Position numbers and translations under genes: made by a program. Shown in pieces: positions 1 through 9,814 of a stretch of DNA of 64,000 nucleotides (the stretch's first letter is position 1; each line of letters opens with the position of its first letter). The DNA comes from Sphingobium sp. HWE2-09 (GTDB lineage: Bacteria > Pseudomonadota > Alphaproteobacteria > Sphingomonadales > Sphingomonadaceae): positions 744,001 to 808,000 of the forward strand of contig NZ_JAYKZX010000003.1 of NCBI RefSeq assembly GCF_035989265.1. Reading direction: 5' to 3'. Below the pieces are notes generated by a model. It searched no databases. It was given only the letters and a program-made list of their open reading frames with translations, and was not told the origin of the DNA.

Positions 1-33
1 CAGGCTATCGAGGAAGGAGAAATCCCCCGGCAT
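1..33 (-). CDS. N-terminus of a gene cut by the left edge
   Basis: Only the first codons are present on the minus strand, reading M-P-G-D-F-S-F-L-D-S-L before the window ends. An AGGAG motif (40-44 on the complement) lies 6 nt upstream of the ATG at 33-31; a second ATG at 36-34 is possible but sits too close to that motif. A palindromic operator-like site (62-77) lies about 30 bp upstream of the start and matches sites in front of the polysaccharide-degradation genes at the other end of the window, so I infer a carbohydrate-related gene. The product cannot be identified from eleven residues. Confidence 0.45.
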   Translation of the reverse strand, partial: MPGDFSFLDSL

Positions 34-61
34 CATCAACTCCTAAGAATATGGTTGTCAA

Positions 62-77
62 TTGATAGCGCTACCAA
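62..77. promoter_or_regulatory. TAGCGCTA-centred operator-like palindrome (site 1)
   Basis: TTGATAGCGCTACCAA is a 16-bp near-perfect palindrome with one mismatched pair. It lies upstream of the truncated minus-strand gene at the left edge. The same core occurs at 51760-51771 and 59102-59113 and in weaker form at 62104-62115. LacI-family repressors bind such CG-centred palindromes, and the site resembles, from memory, the Xanthomonas xylan-regulon box TGGTAGCGCTAACA. The regulator assignment is inference. Confidence 0.55.
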
Positions 78-187
78 CATGGATCGGGGGTTGAAGTCAA
101 GAGGGCGGCGCGCAAAATGCCAAAGGTCGTAGAAAACGCAGTTCCGGCTTTTCGCCGCCGCCGCTTTGGGGCATAACCGTCCAGACC

Positions 188-400
188 ATGAGCAAGCCTG
201 AAGACAGCGCGCCTCACGTCGGCGCAGACACCACCCCGCCCCAGACGTCTATCGCGCCCAAAGCGCCGGACCAGGACAAGATGGACCTCGCCACCGCGGC
301 CAGTAAATCGGTGGGTAAAGGCGTTTGGGCAGGCGCAGCCGTCGGTATCGGCTCCGCCGCGATCGTCGCCGCTTTGCTGTATAGCCGCAGGAAGGGCTGA
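188..400 (+). CDS. Small single-span membrane protein, unknown function
   Basis: This 70-residue protein is not one I recognise. The first ~40 residues are hydrophilic and rich in Pro, Asp, Lys and Thr. Residues ~45-65 form a Gly/Ala-rich hydrophobic helix followed by a Tyr-Ser-Arg-Arg-Lys end, as in a C-terminally anchored protein with a basic cytoplasmic tail. No clear ribosome-binding site precedes the ATG, so the start is uncertain. It stands alone between the left-edge gene and a 415-bp non-coding stretch. Codon use fits the neighbours, which supports a real gene. Confidence 0.5.
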   Translation: MSKPEDSAPHVGADTTPPQTSIAPKAPDQDKMDLATAASKSVGKGVWAGAAVGIGSAAIVAALLYSRRKG

Positions 401-714
401 AAGCAGCTATAGTGATGAGTTTACGCCTTCTCTAATGAGAAACGGCGTTAGCTTAATCATGCGGAATTGACAGGACCATGTAGCGCCTTGTTCTCCGGCG
501 AAGGCCGGGGTCCAGTTCCACGCTCGCGATTGAACGCGTGATAGACATTATGTTCCGCCCATCGACTTCGCCCGGATCGAAAGACTGGTTCGGCCAGCCC
601 TGTAATCGCGCTTCGCTTCAGAGGCTCGCGGCCGTACAGCCCCTTGGCTTCGGAAAAAACACCGTACTTCCGCCGCAAAAAGCGCCGGCGACTAACGACG
701 CGATGGCGTTGGAC
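401..714. other. Intergenic stretch with half a palindromic repeat
   Basis: I see no convincing gene here. Around 487-520 lies one arm of the genomic palindrome family (TTCTCCGGCGAAGGCCGGGG followed by TCCAGTTCCACGC), which resembles the left half of the repeat at 22367-22435. The second arm is missing, so this is probably a decayed copy. The rest has no recognisable structure until the terminator at 715-752. Confidence 0.4.
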
Positions 715-752
715 AAAAAAGAGGCGGCATGGCCTTCGATCCATGCCGCCTC
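715..752 (-). terminator. Rho-independent terminator of the EF-hand gene
   Basis: Two 12-nt arms, GAGGCGGCATGG (721-732) and CCATGCCGCCTC (741-752), form a perfect stem with an 8-nt loop. On the minus strand the stem is followed directly by six T residues (complement of 715-720). It lies about 65 bp downstream of the stop codon of the gene at 816-1226, exactly where that transcript should end. Confidence 0.85.
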
Positions 753-815
753 CGGGTGCGACCCGTTCAGGCTCTTTATTTCCCGCCTTCGTGACAAGGT
801 GGGGAATGTCGATTG

Positions 816-1226
816 TTAACCCGCGCCGCCACTCAGGTAGCTGACGAGTTCGGGCTTGCTGACCGATACGCTCTTGTCGGTATCTGCACTCGTAAATGCG
901 CCGTTGGCCCAGGCCGTCACCTGCTCTGCAGGCAAGGTGGCACCGGTAGCCTTCATTTCCTGACCCTTCAACGCCACCATCCAGCGCGAAAATTCCGACT
1001 GGTCCAGTTGACCGTCATTATTGGCGTCATAGGCCGGAAATTCGCTATCGACGATCGACGCGACGGTCGCCGCCGTGTTGGCAGGCGCGGCTGGAGTCGC
1101 GCTCGGCGTGGCAGGCGTCGCCGACTGCGGGGCAGCAGCGCCAGCGGAGGGTGCAGGTGCCGCCTGTTGCGCCATAGCCGGCGCGGCTATCGCCAGCGCG
1201 GTTGTGAATAATATAGTGCGGATCAT
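816..1226 (-). CDS. Secreted EF-hand calcium-binding protein
   Basis: The 136-residue protein starts with a clear signal peptide (residues ~1-19, cleavage near AMA-QQ), so it should act in the periplasm or outside. A low-complexity Ala/Pro/Thr linker (~20-55) follows. Near residue 67 is a canonical EF-hand loop, D-A-N-N-D-G-Q-L-D-Q-S-E, with all Ca2+-coordinating positions. A second loop near residue 113 (D-T-D-K-S-V-S-V-S-K-P-E) is looser. Small EF-hand proteins of this layout are common in sphingomonads, but their partner is unknown. The gene is monocistronic, with its own terminator downstream. Confidence 0.8.
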   Translation of the reverse strand: MIRTILFTTALAIAAPAMAQQAAPAPSAGAAAPQSATPATPSATPAAPANTAATVASIVDSEFPAYDANNDGQLDQSEFSRWMVALKGQEMKATGATLPAEQVTAWANGAFTSADTDKSVSVSKPELVSYLSGGAG

Positions 1227-1492
1227 GGCAGTCTCCTGTCATCTCTTAAATGGACCCAGCCAATTCAGGCTTGGTCCGTGTCGATATGCTGCAACAATAA
1301 TGAATGGCGACTGGCGATTGTTCCTGAACATGCGTTCATGTCGCGGTATTCGTCTTGCAAATATGGTCGGCTCGTCCGTCTTTGTCCTGAGCATCGCTGT
1401 TTTGGCGGTCTGGCGCTCGACGATTTGCCCCGGCGGGGCGACGCTGCTAGGCGCGCGGCAACGTCAACCATCCAGACATGCAGGATTTGCCC

Positions 1493-2808
1493 ATGGTCCC
1501 CCGCTACGCCCGCCCGCAGATGACCGCCCTTTGGGAGCCGGAAGCCCGGTTCAAAATCTGGTTCGAGATCGAGGCGCACGCGACCGAGAAGCTGGGCGAA
1601 CTGGGCGTCGTGCCGCCGTCCGCCGCCAAGGCGCTGTGGGACTGGTGGGCGACCAACCCCGCGATCGACGTCCCCGCGATCGACGCGATCGAGGCTGTGA
1701 CCAAGCATGACGTCATCGCCTTCCTGACCTGGGTCGCCGAACAGGTGGGCGACGAAGCCCGCTTCATGCATCAGGGCATGACGTCTTCGGACGTGCTCGA
1801 CACCTGCCTGGCCGTGCAGCTCGCCCGCGCCGCCGACATCCTGATCGAAGATCTGGACAAGCTGCTCGACGTCATCAAGCGCCGCGCCGTCGAACATAAG
1901 CTGACGCCCACCATCGGCCGCAGCCACGGCATCCATGCCGAACCGGTGACCTTCGGCCTGAAGATGGCCGAAGCCTATGCCGAGTTCAGCCGCTGCAAGA
2001 CCCGCCTGATCGCCGCGCGCGCGGAAGTCGCCACCTGCGCCATTTCCGGCGCGGTCGGCACCTTCGCCAATATCGACCCGGCGGTCGAGGAGCATGTGGC
2101 GGAGAAGCTGGGCCTCGCCATCGAGCCGGTGTCGACCCAGGTCATCCCACGCGACCGCCACGCCATGTTCTTCGCGACGCTGGGCGTCATCGCCTCGTCC
2201 ATCGAGCGGCTCGCCGTCGAAGTCCGCCATCTCCAGCGCACCGAAGTGTTGGAGGCGGAAGAATATTCTCGCCGGGCCAGAAGGGCAGCAGCGCCATGCC
2301 GCATAAGCGCAACCCAGTGCTGACCGAAAACCTCACCGGCCTCGCCCGCGTCGTCCGCGCCGCTGTCGTGCCTGCGCTGGAAAATGTCGCCCTGTGGCAT
2401 GAGCGCGACATCAGCCATTCGTCGGTCGAGCGCTTCTTCGGCCCCGACGCCACCATCACGCTCGACTTCGCGCTGGCCCGCCTGACCGGCGTCATCGACA
2501 AGCTGCTCATCTACCCCGAACGGATGATGAAGAATTTGGACAAGATGGGCGGCCTGGTCCACTCGCAGCGCGTGCTGCTCGCCCTGACCCAAGCGGGCGT
2601 CAGCCGGGAAGACAGCTATCGCTATGTTCAGCGCAACGCGATGAAGGTGTGGGAATCGGACGGCCAGCTATCGCTGCTGGAACTGCTCAAGGCCGACACC
2701 GACGTCACCGCCGCGCTGCCCGCCGAACAGATTGAGGAAAAATTCAACCTCGATTATCATTTCAAGCAGGTCGACACGATCTTCAAGCGCGTGTTCGGCG
2801 AGGCTTGA
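1493..2808 (+). pseudogene. purB: Adenylosuccinate lyase, interrupted by a 1-nt frameshift
   Basis: PurB catalyses two fumarate-releasing steps of purine synthesis (SAICAR to AICAR; adenylosuccinate to AMP). The start at M-V-P-R-Y-A-R-P is the usual one for the family. TSSDVLDT (about residue 97) and the catalytic-His motif GRSHGIHAEP (about 142) are intact. At 2264-2269 the frame reads E-E-Y-S-R-R, where the family needs E-E-Y-F-S-P-G-Q-K-G-S-S-A-M-P-H-K-R-N-P. Adding one T at about 2266 restores this superfamily signature and the rest to the stop at 2808, giving about 438 residues. As read, the first frame ends at 2323 without the signature loop. Because purB is normally required for purine prototrophy, a sequencing error or very recent mutation is likelier than an old pseudogene. 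Confidence 0.88.
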
Positions 2809-2961
2809 TTTCAACCGGATAGAAACTACGTGTTCCCGCGCAGGCGAGCCCTCTGCATAACGGTCTGACAATCGTCTGACGGCGGCCGGGGGCGAGGGGT
2901 GCGCGTGTATCTCATGTCGCTTTTTCGTGCCTGCCGCCCTTTTCGGGCGAAAAGACGAGGT

Positions 2962-3405
2962 TCAGGCGGTGATGCGGCGCATATTATAGGCGATGATGGC
3001 GATGTCGAGGTGGGCCGAGCAGCGGGACAGGCCGCGATATCGCATCCGGGTCAATCCGTAGCCACCGCATTTGAGGGTGCTGAACGTGCGCTCGACGGCG
3101 GTGCGGATGCGACCGATCAGTTTGTTGCGCACGCTTTGCCAGTGGGGCAGCGCGGGCTGGACATTGGTGCGGCGGTGCTGGATGCGATCCTTGATGCCAC
3201 GCGCCTTGAGATCAGCCCGCCGACTGCGCTTCTCATAGGCCCTGTCGGCATAGACGGCGCGCTCGTCGCCGATCACCAGGGCGTCGGCGACCTCGCTCTC
3301 ATAGACCTTGGCGGGCGTGAGCATGCGCGAACGGATGATCCCCGATCCTTGATCGACGCCGACATGCATCTCCAAAGCGTGGAACTGGCCCCCGGCCCGC
3401 GCCGG
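2962..3405 (-). mobile_element. IS5-family transposase remnant (C-terminal part)
   Basis: The minus-strand frame matches the C-terminal half of IS5-type DDE transposases: H-V-G-V-D-Q-G-S-G after the beta-strand carrying the first Asp, then V-Y-A-D-R-A-Y, then V-E-R-T-F-S-T-L-K with the last Glu, and a typical end A-Y-N-M-R-R. The similarity continues upstream of any ATG (G-G-Q-F-H-A-L-E-M-H) and fades near 3405, so the N-terminal ~150 residues are missing. I could not define terminal inverted repeats. The remnant sits 150 bp downstream of purB and is presumably immobile. Confidence 0.7.
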
Positions 3406-3533
3406 GAAACATCCAGACTGTTCGGATGAGTGATTGTTATGGCCCTTTTCATTAGCAGATAGGACTGCGTCCGCTTTCCGATAGGATCGGACTTGAGTAA
3501 CATAATGTCCAAATCAGCGGGAAAAGTGCGAAG

Positions 3534-4901
3534 TTAAGCGTCGTGCGCTAGGTAAGCCCGCACGTCCCGTCGCAATTCCCCGGCGCATAGATAGAGTGCG
3601 ATGACGTTGGGGATCGCCATCAGGAAGAAGCTGCTGTCGACGATGCCGACCACCCGACCCAGGTCGATCGCAGCCGCCGGAGGCAGGGCGACGATGTAGA
3701 GGATTTTGTAGGTCCATTGCGCGCGTGGGCCATTGCCGAACAGATAGCCCCAGGCCTGCAGGCCATAGAAGCCCCAGGCGACCAGCGTCGAATAGGCGAA
3801 CAGGAACACCACCACCGCCAGCAGCCAGGGGAACCACGGGGATACCTGGGCGAAGGCGGCGGATGTGATCGCGATCCCTTCAAGCCCGCTATTCCATGTC
3901 CCCGCCACCACCAGCGCGAGTCCGCCGAACGCACAGACGATCATCGTGCCCAGCAGCGGCTCCAGCAATGCGACCAGCCCTTCGGACACCGGATGTTGCG
4001 TTCGCGCCAGGCTGTGCGCCATGACGGCCGACCCCACACCCGCTTCACTGGCGAAGACCGCGCGTCGCATGCCCGCAACGAACGCGCCGACCGCGCCGCC
4101 GGTCGCGGCCTGGCCGCTCCACGCGCCATCCCAGATCAGCGCCAGCGCGCCGGGGATCGCACCCAGATGCAGGATCAGGATCGCGGCCACGCCCAGCAGA
4201 TAGATGGCGACCTTGATCGGGGTCAGCCGCTTGGCCACTTCGCCCAGCCAAGCCGCACCGCCCAACGTCACCAGCGCGACCGCTGCCGCCAGAAATACGC
4301 CATAGGCCCAGCCGTTGGTCAGGCCGGTGACGACCTTTACCTGCGCGAAACTCTGGTTGACCTGCACCATCGGGATCGCGCCGAACAGGGCAAAAAAGGC
4401 GTAGGCGCCCCCCAGCGCCAGCCCGATTTTCGGCCAGCCGCGCGCCGCACCCACGGCCTTGAGCACATACATGGGACCGCCATGGACATGGCCCTGCGCG
4501 TCGAACACGCGATATTTTAGGCCGAGCGTGACTTCCGCCATCTTCACCGTCATCGCGAACCAGCCGATGATGAACATCCACAGGATCGCGCCGGGACCGC
4601 CCATGGTCAGCGCCACCGCGACGCCCGCAATATTGCCGAGGCCGATCGTGCCGGACAAGGCGGTGGAGAGCGCCGCCCACTGGCTGACATCGCCCTTCGC
4701 TTCCCCCTCGCGCGGCTGGGTGCGCAGGATGCGGATCGCGCGGCCGACCTGGCGGATATTGGGGAAGCCCAGCCAGAGCGTGAAAAACAGCATCGGCAGC
4801 GCAAGGTAGAGCACGATCAGTTCGATCTGCGCGCCGAACAGCGGCACCTTGAAGAAGACGGCGGCGGACAGTCCGTCGACAAAGCGGTTGAAATTTTCCA
4901 T
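3534..4901 (-). CDS. Sodium:alanine symporter family protein (AGCS)
   Basis: The 455-residue polytopic inner-membrane protein has the length and signatures of AGCS family Na+-coupled alanine/glycine transporters. The N-terminal region has F-P-N-I-R-Q, then S-G-T-I-G-L-G-N-I-A-G-V-A-V-A and G-G-P-G-A-I-L-W-M near residues 80-110. These are the unwound-helix substrate and Na+ sites. A second conserved stretch, F-A-S-E-A-G-V-G-S-A, lies near 280. About ten or eleven hydrophobic helices are visible. It is transcribed away from glmM and has no obvious operon partner. Alanine or glycine is the family substrate; the exact specificity is not visible. Confidence 0.9.
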   Translation of the reverse strand: MENFNRFVDGLSAAVFFKVPLFGAQIELIVLYLALPMLFFTLWLGFPNIRQVGRAIRILRTQPREGEAKGDVSQWAALSTALSGTIGLGNIAGVAVALTMGGPGAILWMFIIGWFAMTVKMAEVTLGLKYRVFDAQGHVHGGPMYVLKAVGAARGWPKIGLALGGAYAFFALFGAIPMVQVNQSFAQVKVVTGLTNGWAYGVFLAAAVALVTLGGAAWLGEVAKRLTPIKVAIYLLGVAAILILHLGAIPGALALIWDGAWSGQAATGGAVGAFVAGMRRAVFASEAGVGSAVMAHSLARTQHPVSEGLVALLEPLLGTMIVCAFGGLALVVAGTWNSGLEGIAITSAAFAQVSPWFPWLLAVVVFLFAYSTLVAWGFYGLQAWGYLFGNGPRAQWTYKILYIVALPPAAAIDLGRVVGIVDSSFFLMAIPNVIALYLCAGELRRDVRAYLAHDA

Positions 4902-4963
4902 GCCGTGGGGATGGCGCGATCACCGGGGAAAGTCGACCGAGAAAAACTTGATGCTTTCCTTCA

Positions 4964-4996
4964 CCGTTCGCCCTTCGGCGCGCTCAGGGCAAACGG
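4964..4996. repeat. Short palindromic repeat upstream of glmM
   Basis: CCGTTCGCCCT and AGGGCAAACGG form an inverted pair with one mismatch around an 11-nt loop. It resembles a common short intergenic repeat (TTCGCCCTGAG...) of proteobacterial genomes. There is no T tract, and it lies about 45 bp before the glmM start. It may be part of the leader or simply a repeat. Confidence 0.45.
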
Positions 4997-5039
4997 ATAT
5001 GGGTTGCGGGGCCAGGGTTGATCGGTGCATGGAGAGGCC

Positions 5040-6380
5040 ATGACCAGGCAATATTTCGGCACCGACGGCATTCGCGGGCGCACCAACCAATGGCCGATGA
5101 CGGCCGAACTGGCGATGAAGGTCGGCATGGCGGCGGGCACGCATTTTTTGCGTGGCAGCCATCGGCACCGTGTCGTCATCGGCAAGGACACGCGCCTGTC
5201 GGGCTATATGGTGGAAAATGCGCTGGTCGCAGGCTTCACCGCCGTGGGCATGGACGTGGTGCAGTTCGGGCCGATCCCGACGCCTGCTGTGGCGCTGCTG
5301 GCCCATTCGATGCGCGCGGACCTGGGCGTGATGATCTCCGCCAGCCACAATCCCTATTTCGACAATGGCATCAAGCTGTTCGGTCCGGACGGGTACAAAT
5401 TGTCGGACGAGGATGAGTTGAAGATCGAGGCGCTGTTGTCGCAAGATATTGCGCTTGCCCCGTCCAAGGATATCGGCCGCGCTCGCCGGGTCGAGGATGC
5501 GCGCGGTCGCTACATCCATGCGGTCAAGTCCAGCTTCCCCGCCGACCTGCGTCTCGATGGCCTCAAGATCGTGGTCGATTGCGCCAATGGCGCTGCCTAT
5601 CAGGTCGCGCCGTCCGCCCTGTGGGAACTGGGTGCGACCGTCGTCGCTGTCGGCGTCACCCCTAATGGCACCAATATCAACGATGGCTGCGGATCGACCG
5701 CGCCGCTGCTGCTCCAGGAAACCGTAGTGTCGTCCGGCGCGGATGTCGGCATCGCGCTGGATGGCGACGCCGATCGGCTGATCGTGGTCGATGAAAAGGG
5801 CAGATTGGTCGATGGCGACCAGATCATGGCGCTGATCGCCGCCAATTTCATGGCGGAAGGTCGGTTGCGTGGCGGCGGGCTGGTCGCGACGATCATGTCG
5901 AACCTTGGCCTGGAACGCTTCCTGTCGGGCAAGGGCATCGGCCTGGAACGGACCAAGGTCGGGGACCGCTATGTGTTGGAACGGATGCGCGAAGGCGGCT
6001 TCAACATCGGCGGCGAACAGTCAGGGCATATGATCCTGTCCGACTATGCCACGACCGGCGATGGCACGGTTGCCGCCTTGCAGGTGCTGGCCGCGCTGGT
6101 GCGTTCCGGCAAGCCCGCCAGCGAGACTTTGCATCAATTCGATCCTGTGCCGCAGCTGCTTAAAAATGTTCGCTTCTCCGGCGGCAAGCCACTGGAGCAT
6201 GAAGATGTGAAGCGCGTCATCGCCCAGGCCGAAACGGAACTGAACGGCTCTGGCCGCCTCGTCATCCGCCCGTCCGGCACGGAACCGGTGATCCGCGTCA
6301 TGGCGGAAGGCGATCGGGAAGATCAGGTCAAGGATGTGGTGGAACGCATCTGCGCCGCGGTGGAAAAGGCCGCGGCATGA
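5040..6380 (+). CDS. glmM: Phosphoglucosamine mutase
   Basis: GlmM interconverts glucosamine-6-phosphate and glucosamine-1-phosphate on the route to UDP-GlcNAc for peptidoglycan and LPS. The 446-residue protein starts [13 protein letters not shown]. The phosphorylated serine lies in I-S-A-S-H-N-P (Ser102, the same number as in E. coli). The Mg2+ loop D-G-D-A-D-R is at 241-246. The C-terminal phosphate-binding loop reads [15 protein letters not shown] motif 5 nt upstream supports this start rather than the in-frame ATG 15 nt earlier. Confidence 0.97.
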   Translation: MTRQYFGTDGIRGRTNQWPMTAELAMKVGMAAGTHFLRGSHRHRVVIGKDTRLSGYMVENALVAGFTAVGMDVVQFGPIPTPAVALLAHSMRADLGVMISASHNPYFDNGIKLFGPDGYKLSDEDELKIEALLSQDIALAPSKDIGRARRVEDARGRYIHAVKSSFPADLRLDGLKIVVDCANGAAYQVAPSALWELGATVVAVGVTPNGTNINDGCGSTAPLLLQETVVSSGADVGIALDGDADRLIVVDEKGRLVDGDQIMALIAANFMAEGRLRGGGLVATIMSNLGLERFLSGKGIGLERTKVGDRYVLERMREGGFNIGGEQSGHMILSDYATTGDGTVAALQVLAALVRSGKPASETLHQFDPVPQLLKNVRFSGGKPLEHEDVKRVIAQAETELNGSGRLVIRPSGTEPVIRVMAEGDREDQVKDVVERICAAVEKAAA

Positions 6381-6395
6381 ACTGTTCCCCGGATC

Positions 6396-6485
6396 GTCAT
6401 TCCCGCGAAGGCGGGAACCCATCTCCCGACCTTACGCCATTGCGGATAGCTGGGGAGATGGCCCCCCGCCTTCGCGGGGGTGACA
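6396..6485. repeat. Paired inverted palindromic repeat (REP-like)
   Basis: Two arms face each other: GTCATTCCCGCGAAGGCGGG then AACCCATCTCCC, and the complement GGGAGATGG then the CCGCCTTCGCGGGGGTGAC side. Each arm can also form its own hairpin (CCCGC-GAAG-GCGGG). The same family occurs at 9815-9903, 10416-10477, 22367-22435 and, in coding sequence, at 12558-12642. Here it separates glmM from the DUF1272-thiD-rnhB genes. Confidence 0.85.
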
Positions 6486-6509
6486 ATAATGATAAGCGGC
6501 TGTCGCTCC

Positions 6510-6734
6510 ATGCTTGAGATGCGCCCCGACTGCGAACGTTGCGGAACGGACCTGCCCGCCGACGAGCCTGGCGCGTTCATCTGTTCGTTCGAATGCACCT
6601 TCTGCGCGCCCTGCACGGAGGCGCTGGACGATCGCTGCCCCAATTGCGGCGGCGAATTGATGGATCGCCCGACCCGCATAGGCAAGGCGCTCGCTGGAAA
6701 TCCCGCCTCCACGGACCGTAAATTCAAGGCATGA
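6510..6734 (+). CDS. DUF1272 domain cysteine-rich protein
   Basis: This 74-residue protein is a close match to DUF1272. It begins M-L-E-M-R-P-D-C-E-R-C-G and continues with I-C-S-F-E-C-T-F-C-A-P-C and C-P-N-C-G-G-E-L. Four CxxC/CxC-type pairs suggest two zinc-binding knuckles. The family function is unknown. I chose the internal ATG because family members start with MLEMRP; an ATG 30 nt upstream would add residues encoded by the palindromic repeat. Its stop overlaps the thiD start by 4 nt (ATGA), so the two are translationally coupled. Confidence 0.85.
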   Translation: MLEMRPDCERCGTDLPADEPGAFICSFECTFCAPCTEALDDRCPNCGGELMDRPTRIGKALAGNPASTDRKFKA

Positions 6735-7492
6735 CTCCCGCCCGCATTCTCATCATCGCCGGTTCCGACAGCGGGGGCGGCGCGGGTATTCAGGCGGACC
6801 TGAAGACCGTGACGCTGCTGGGCGGCTTTGGCATGACCGCCATCACGGCGATCACGGCGCAAAATACGCTGGGTGTGCAGGGCGTTCATCCGATCCCAAC
6901 CGACATGGTGTTGGCGCAGATGGAAAGCTGCATTAGCGACATCGGCGTCGATGCGGTGAAGATCGGCATGATCGGATCGGCGCAGACTGCGGCGGCGGTG
7001 GCGGAACGACTGGAACAGCTTGATAACGTGCCAATCGTGTTCGATCCCGTCATGGTCGCGACCAGCGGATCGCTGCTGGCCGACGATGCCACGATCGCCG
7101 CGTTCGAAAAACTGATGGCGATCGCCACGCTGGTCACGCCCAATATTCCTGAACTGGCGGCGCTCGGCGGGCAGGAGATCGCGTCGCGCTTCGACACCCA
7201 TGTCCTGGCGAAAGGTGGTCATGGCGAAGGCCCGATGCTCACGGACCGGTTGATCGCGCCGCGCGGTGTCTTCAACGCTTGGAGCAACGCGCGCATCGAC
7301 ACGCCGCATACGCATGGCACCGGCTGCACGCTGGCGAGTGCCATCGCGACCGGCCTGGGGCAGGGGCTGGATCTGGTCGATGCGATCGAGCGTGGCCGCA
7401 AATATGTGCGCGAAGCGCTTCGCCTCGCGCCCGGCCTTGGCGCTGGTCATGGCCCCATGGGGGCGCCCTTCGGTTTCCACGTCTATGCCTGA
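6731..7492 (+). CDS. thiD: Hydroxymethylpyrimidine/phosphomethylpyrimidine kinase
   Basis: ThiD phosphorylates HMP and HMP-P in thiamine synthesis. The 253-residue protein opens with the family signature [18 protein letters not shown]. The C-terminal anion-hole motif [12 protein letters not shown] of ribokinase-like kinases lies near residue 195. Its start overlaps the DUF1272 gene and its end overlaps rnhB by 8 nt, forming a compact three-gene operon. No thi-box riboswitch was seen upstream. Confidence 0.94.
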   Translation: MTPARILIIAGSDSGGGAGIQADLKTVTLLGGFGMTAITAITAQNTLGVQGVHPIPTDMVLAQMESCISDIGVDAVKIGMIGSAQTAAAVAERLEQLDNVPIVFDPVMVATSGSLLADDATIAAFEKLMAIATLVTPNIPELAALGGQEIASRFDTHVLAKGGHGEGPMLTDRLIAPRGVFNAWSNARIDTPHTHGTGCTLASAIATGLGQGLDLVDAIERGRKYVREALRLAPGLGAGHGPMGAPFGFHVYA

Positions 7493-8084
7493 TTTCACCC
7501 ACGAACTGCGCCATCATCCCGGCCTGGTCGCGGGGGTGGACGAAGCGGGGAGGGGTCCGCTCGCTGGGCCGGTGGTCGCCGCCGCCGTCATCCTCCGCGC
7601 GGAAGACTGCCCCGACGGCCTGAACAATTCCAAACAGTTGAGCGCAAAGAAGCGCGCTGCGTTGGAAATCGAGATCAAGGCTCGTGCGCTGTGCTGGGGT
7701 GTCGGCATCGCCAGCGTCGCGGAAATAGACGAGATCAACATCCTCTGGGCGACGATGCTGGCGATGAGCCGCGCCGTCGATGCGCTGGGCCATGATTGCG
7801 CCCATATACTGGTGGACGGCAATCGTTGTCCCACATGGCGCTGGGCTTCGACCGCGATCGTGGAGGGCGACGCCAAATGCCTTTCGATCGCGGCAGCCTC
7901 CATCCTCGCCAAGGAAGAGCGCGACCGGATGATGATCGCGGCGGCGGCGGACCATCCGCATTATGGGTGGGATACGAACAAGGGCTATGGCAGCGCCCGG
8001 CATCTGGCCGCGCTGCGCGAACATGGGCCGACCCCGCTCCACCGCCGCAGCTTCGCGCCGGTGGCGCAATTGATGCTGCTGTAA
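7485..8084 (+). CDS. rnhB: Ribonuclease HII
   Basis: RNase HII cleaves RNA in RNA/DNA hybrids, including single ribonucleotides in DNA. The 199-residue protein has the diagnostic N-terminal [14 protein letters not shown], carrying the first two acidic metal ligands. It also has I-L-V-D-G-N-R and [12 protein letters not shown]. The ATG at 7485 (M-P-D-F-T-H-E-L) is chosen because it gives the usual family length. Longer upstream starts would read into thiD in another frame. It overlaps the thiD end by 8 nt. Confidence 0.94.
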   Translation: MPDFTHELRHHPGLVAGVDEAGRGPLAGPVVAAAVILRAEDCPDGLNNSKQLSAKKRAALEIEIKARALCWGVGIASVAEIDEINILWATMLAMSRAVDALGHDCAHILVDGNRCPTWRWASTAIVEGDAKCLSIAAASILAKEERDRMMIAAAADHPHYGWDTNKGYGSARHLAALREHGPTPLHRRSFAPVAQLMLL

Positions 8085-8221
8085 GGCGGCGGTCCGCTCG
8101 GCGCCGACGGACCGGCGTCGGTCGAAAGGGCGGATTAGCATTGCCCGCTGGCGGCCCGACCGCTAAGGGGCTTTGCTTTCCGGGCGGCCTTCACAATCCG
8201 CGCGTTCAGGGGAAGCAGCAT

Positions 8222-8710
<489 letters not shown>

Positions 8711-8721
8711 AGGGACCGCCC

Positions 8722-9792
8722 ATGACGACCATCGCCCCCGGCGGCACCATCGGCATACTCGGCGGCGGCCAACTCGGCCGGATGATCGCCACGGCGGCCG
8801 CGCAGCTGGGCTACCGCACCTGCATCTATGCGCCCGAAGACAGCGGCCCGGCGGCCGACGTGTCACCGCGCTGGACGCAGGGCGCCTATGAGGATGCCGA
8901 TGCGCTGGCCGCCTTTGCCGACGGCGTCGATGTGGTCACTTACGAGTTCGAAAATATCGATCCGGTGGCTGTCGAAGTACTGGCCTCCCACGGCTTGGTC
9001 CGTCCCGGCGCGCAGGCGCTGCGCGTGGCGCAGGACCGCTTGGCGGAAAAGCGCTTCGTCTGCGATCTCGGTGGGCTGACCGCGCCGTTCGCGCCGGTGG
9101 AAAGCCTGGACGATCTGGAAAGCGCGATCGAGCACGTGGGCAGCCGCGCGATTCTCAAGACCAACCGCATGGGCTATGACGGCAAGGGGCAGGCGCGCTT
9201 GTCGGAGCCGGGCGATGCGGTCGGCGCATGGAACGCCATCGGGCGCCAAAGCGCGATCCTGGAAGGGTTCGTGACGTTCGACCAGGAGTTTTCCGTCATA
9301 TTGGTGCGCGGGCATGACTGCGCGGTGCGGTTCTGGGATTCGGCGGCCAATGTGCATGTCGACGGCATTCTCGCCACCTCCACCGTGCCCGCTGGCGCAG
9401 TGATAGAGGGGCAGGTGGCGCAGGCCCGGGACATGGCGCAGCGGATCGCCGATGCGCTGGATTATGTCGGCGTGCTGACCTGCGAATTTTTCGCCAGCGC
9501 CGACGGGCCGGTGTTCAACGAAATGGCGCCGCGCGTGCACAATAGCGGGCATTGGACGATCGAGGGCGCGGTGACGAGCCAGTTCGAAAATCATGTCCGC
9601 GCCATTTGCGGCCTGCCGCTGGGCGACACGGCGCTGGCCGCGCGGGGCGTGGCGATGCGCAACCTGATCGGCGACGATGCGCATGACTGGCAGGCGATCC
9701 TGTCCGACCCGGCCAATCATCTGCACCTCTACGGCAAGCATGAAGCGCGGCCGGGGCGCAAGATGGGGCATGTGACGCGGCTCAGTCTATGA
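8722..9792 (+). CDS. purK: 5-(carboxyamino)imidazole ribonucleotide synthase
   Basis: PurK is the ATP-grasp enzyme that carboxylates AIR to N5-CAIR, the substrate of PurE. The 356-residue protein opens with I-G-I-L-G-G-G-Q-L-G-R-M. The ATP-grasp core shows L-K-T-N-R-M-G-Y-D-G-K-G-Q and the metal site F-N-E-M-A-P-R-V-H-N-S-G-H. The ATG at 8722 places the Gly-rich loop at the usual distance; an in-frame ATG 15 nt upstream overlaps the purE stop. The pair is an operon. Confidence 0.95.
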   Translation: MTTIAPGGTIGILGGGQLGRMIATAAAQLGYRTCIYAPEDSGPAADVSPRWTQGAYEDADALAAFADGVDVVTYEFENIDPVAVEVLASHGLVRPGAQALRVAQDRLAEKRFVCDLGGLTAPFAPVESLDDLESAIEHVGSRAILKTNRMGYDGKGQARLSEPGDAVGAWNAIGRQSAILEGFVTFDQEFSVILVRGHDCAVRFWDSAANVHVDGILATSTVPAGAVIEGQVAQARDMAQRIADALDYVGVLTCEFFASADGPVFNEMAPRVHNSGHWTIEGAVTSQFENHVRAICGLPLGDTALAARGVAMRNLIGDDAHDWQAILSDPANHLHLYGKHEARPGRKMGHVTRLSL

Positions 9793-9814
9793 GCACCGCG
9801 CTACCCGCCTCCTT

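Noticed and set aside
2810..3440. A complete, active insertion sequence
   Set aside because: Only the C-terminal half of the transposase is present and no terminal inverted repeats or target duplication could be found.
3717..4923. Overlapping long frames on both strands over the symporter
   Set aside because: The membrane-protein frame on the minus strand has family motifs throughout. The others have none.
4902..5039. A glmS-type ribozyme or other riboswitch upstream of glmM
   Set aside because: The leader is short and shows only a small repeat hairpin, with no conserved riboswitch core.
8085..8221. A terminator between rnhB and purE
   Set aside because: The GGTCCG/CGGACC inverted repeat is short and is not followed by a T tract.
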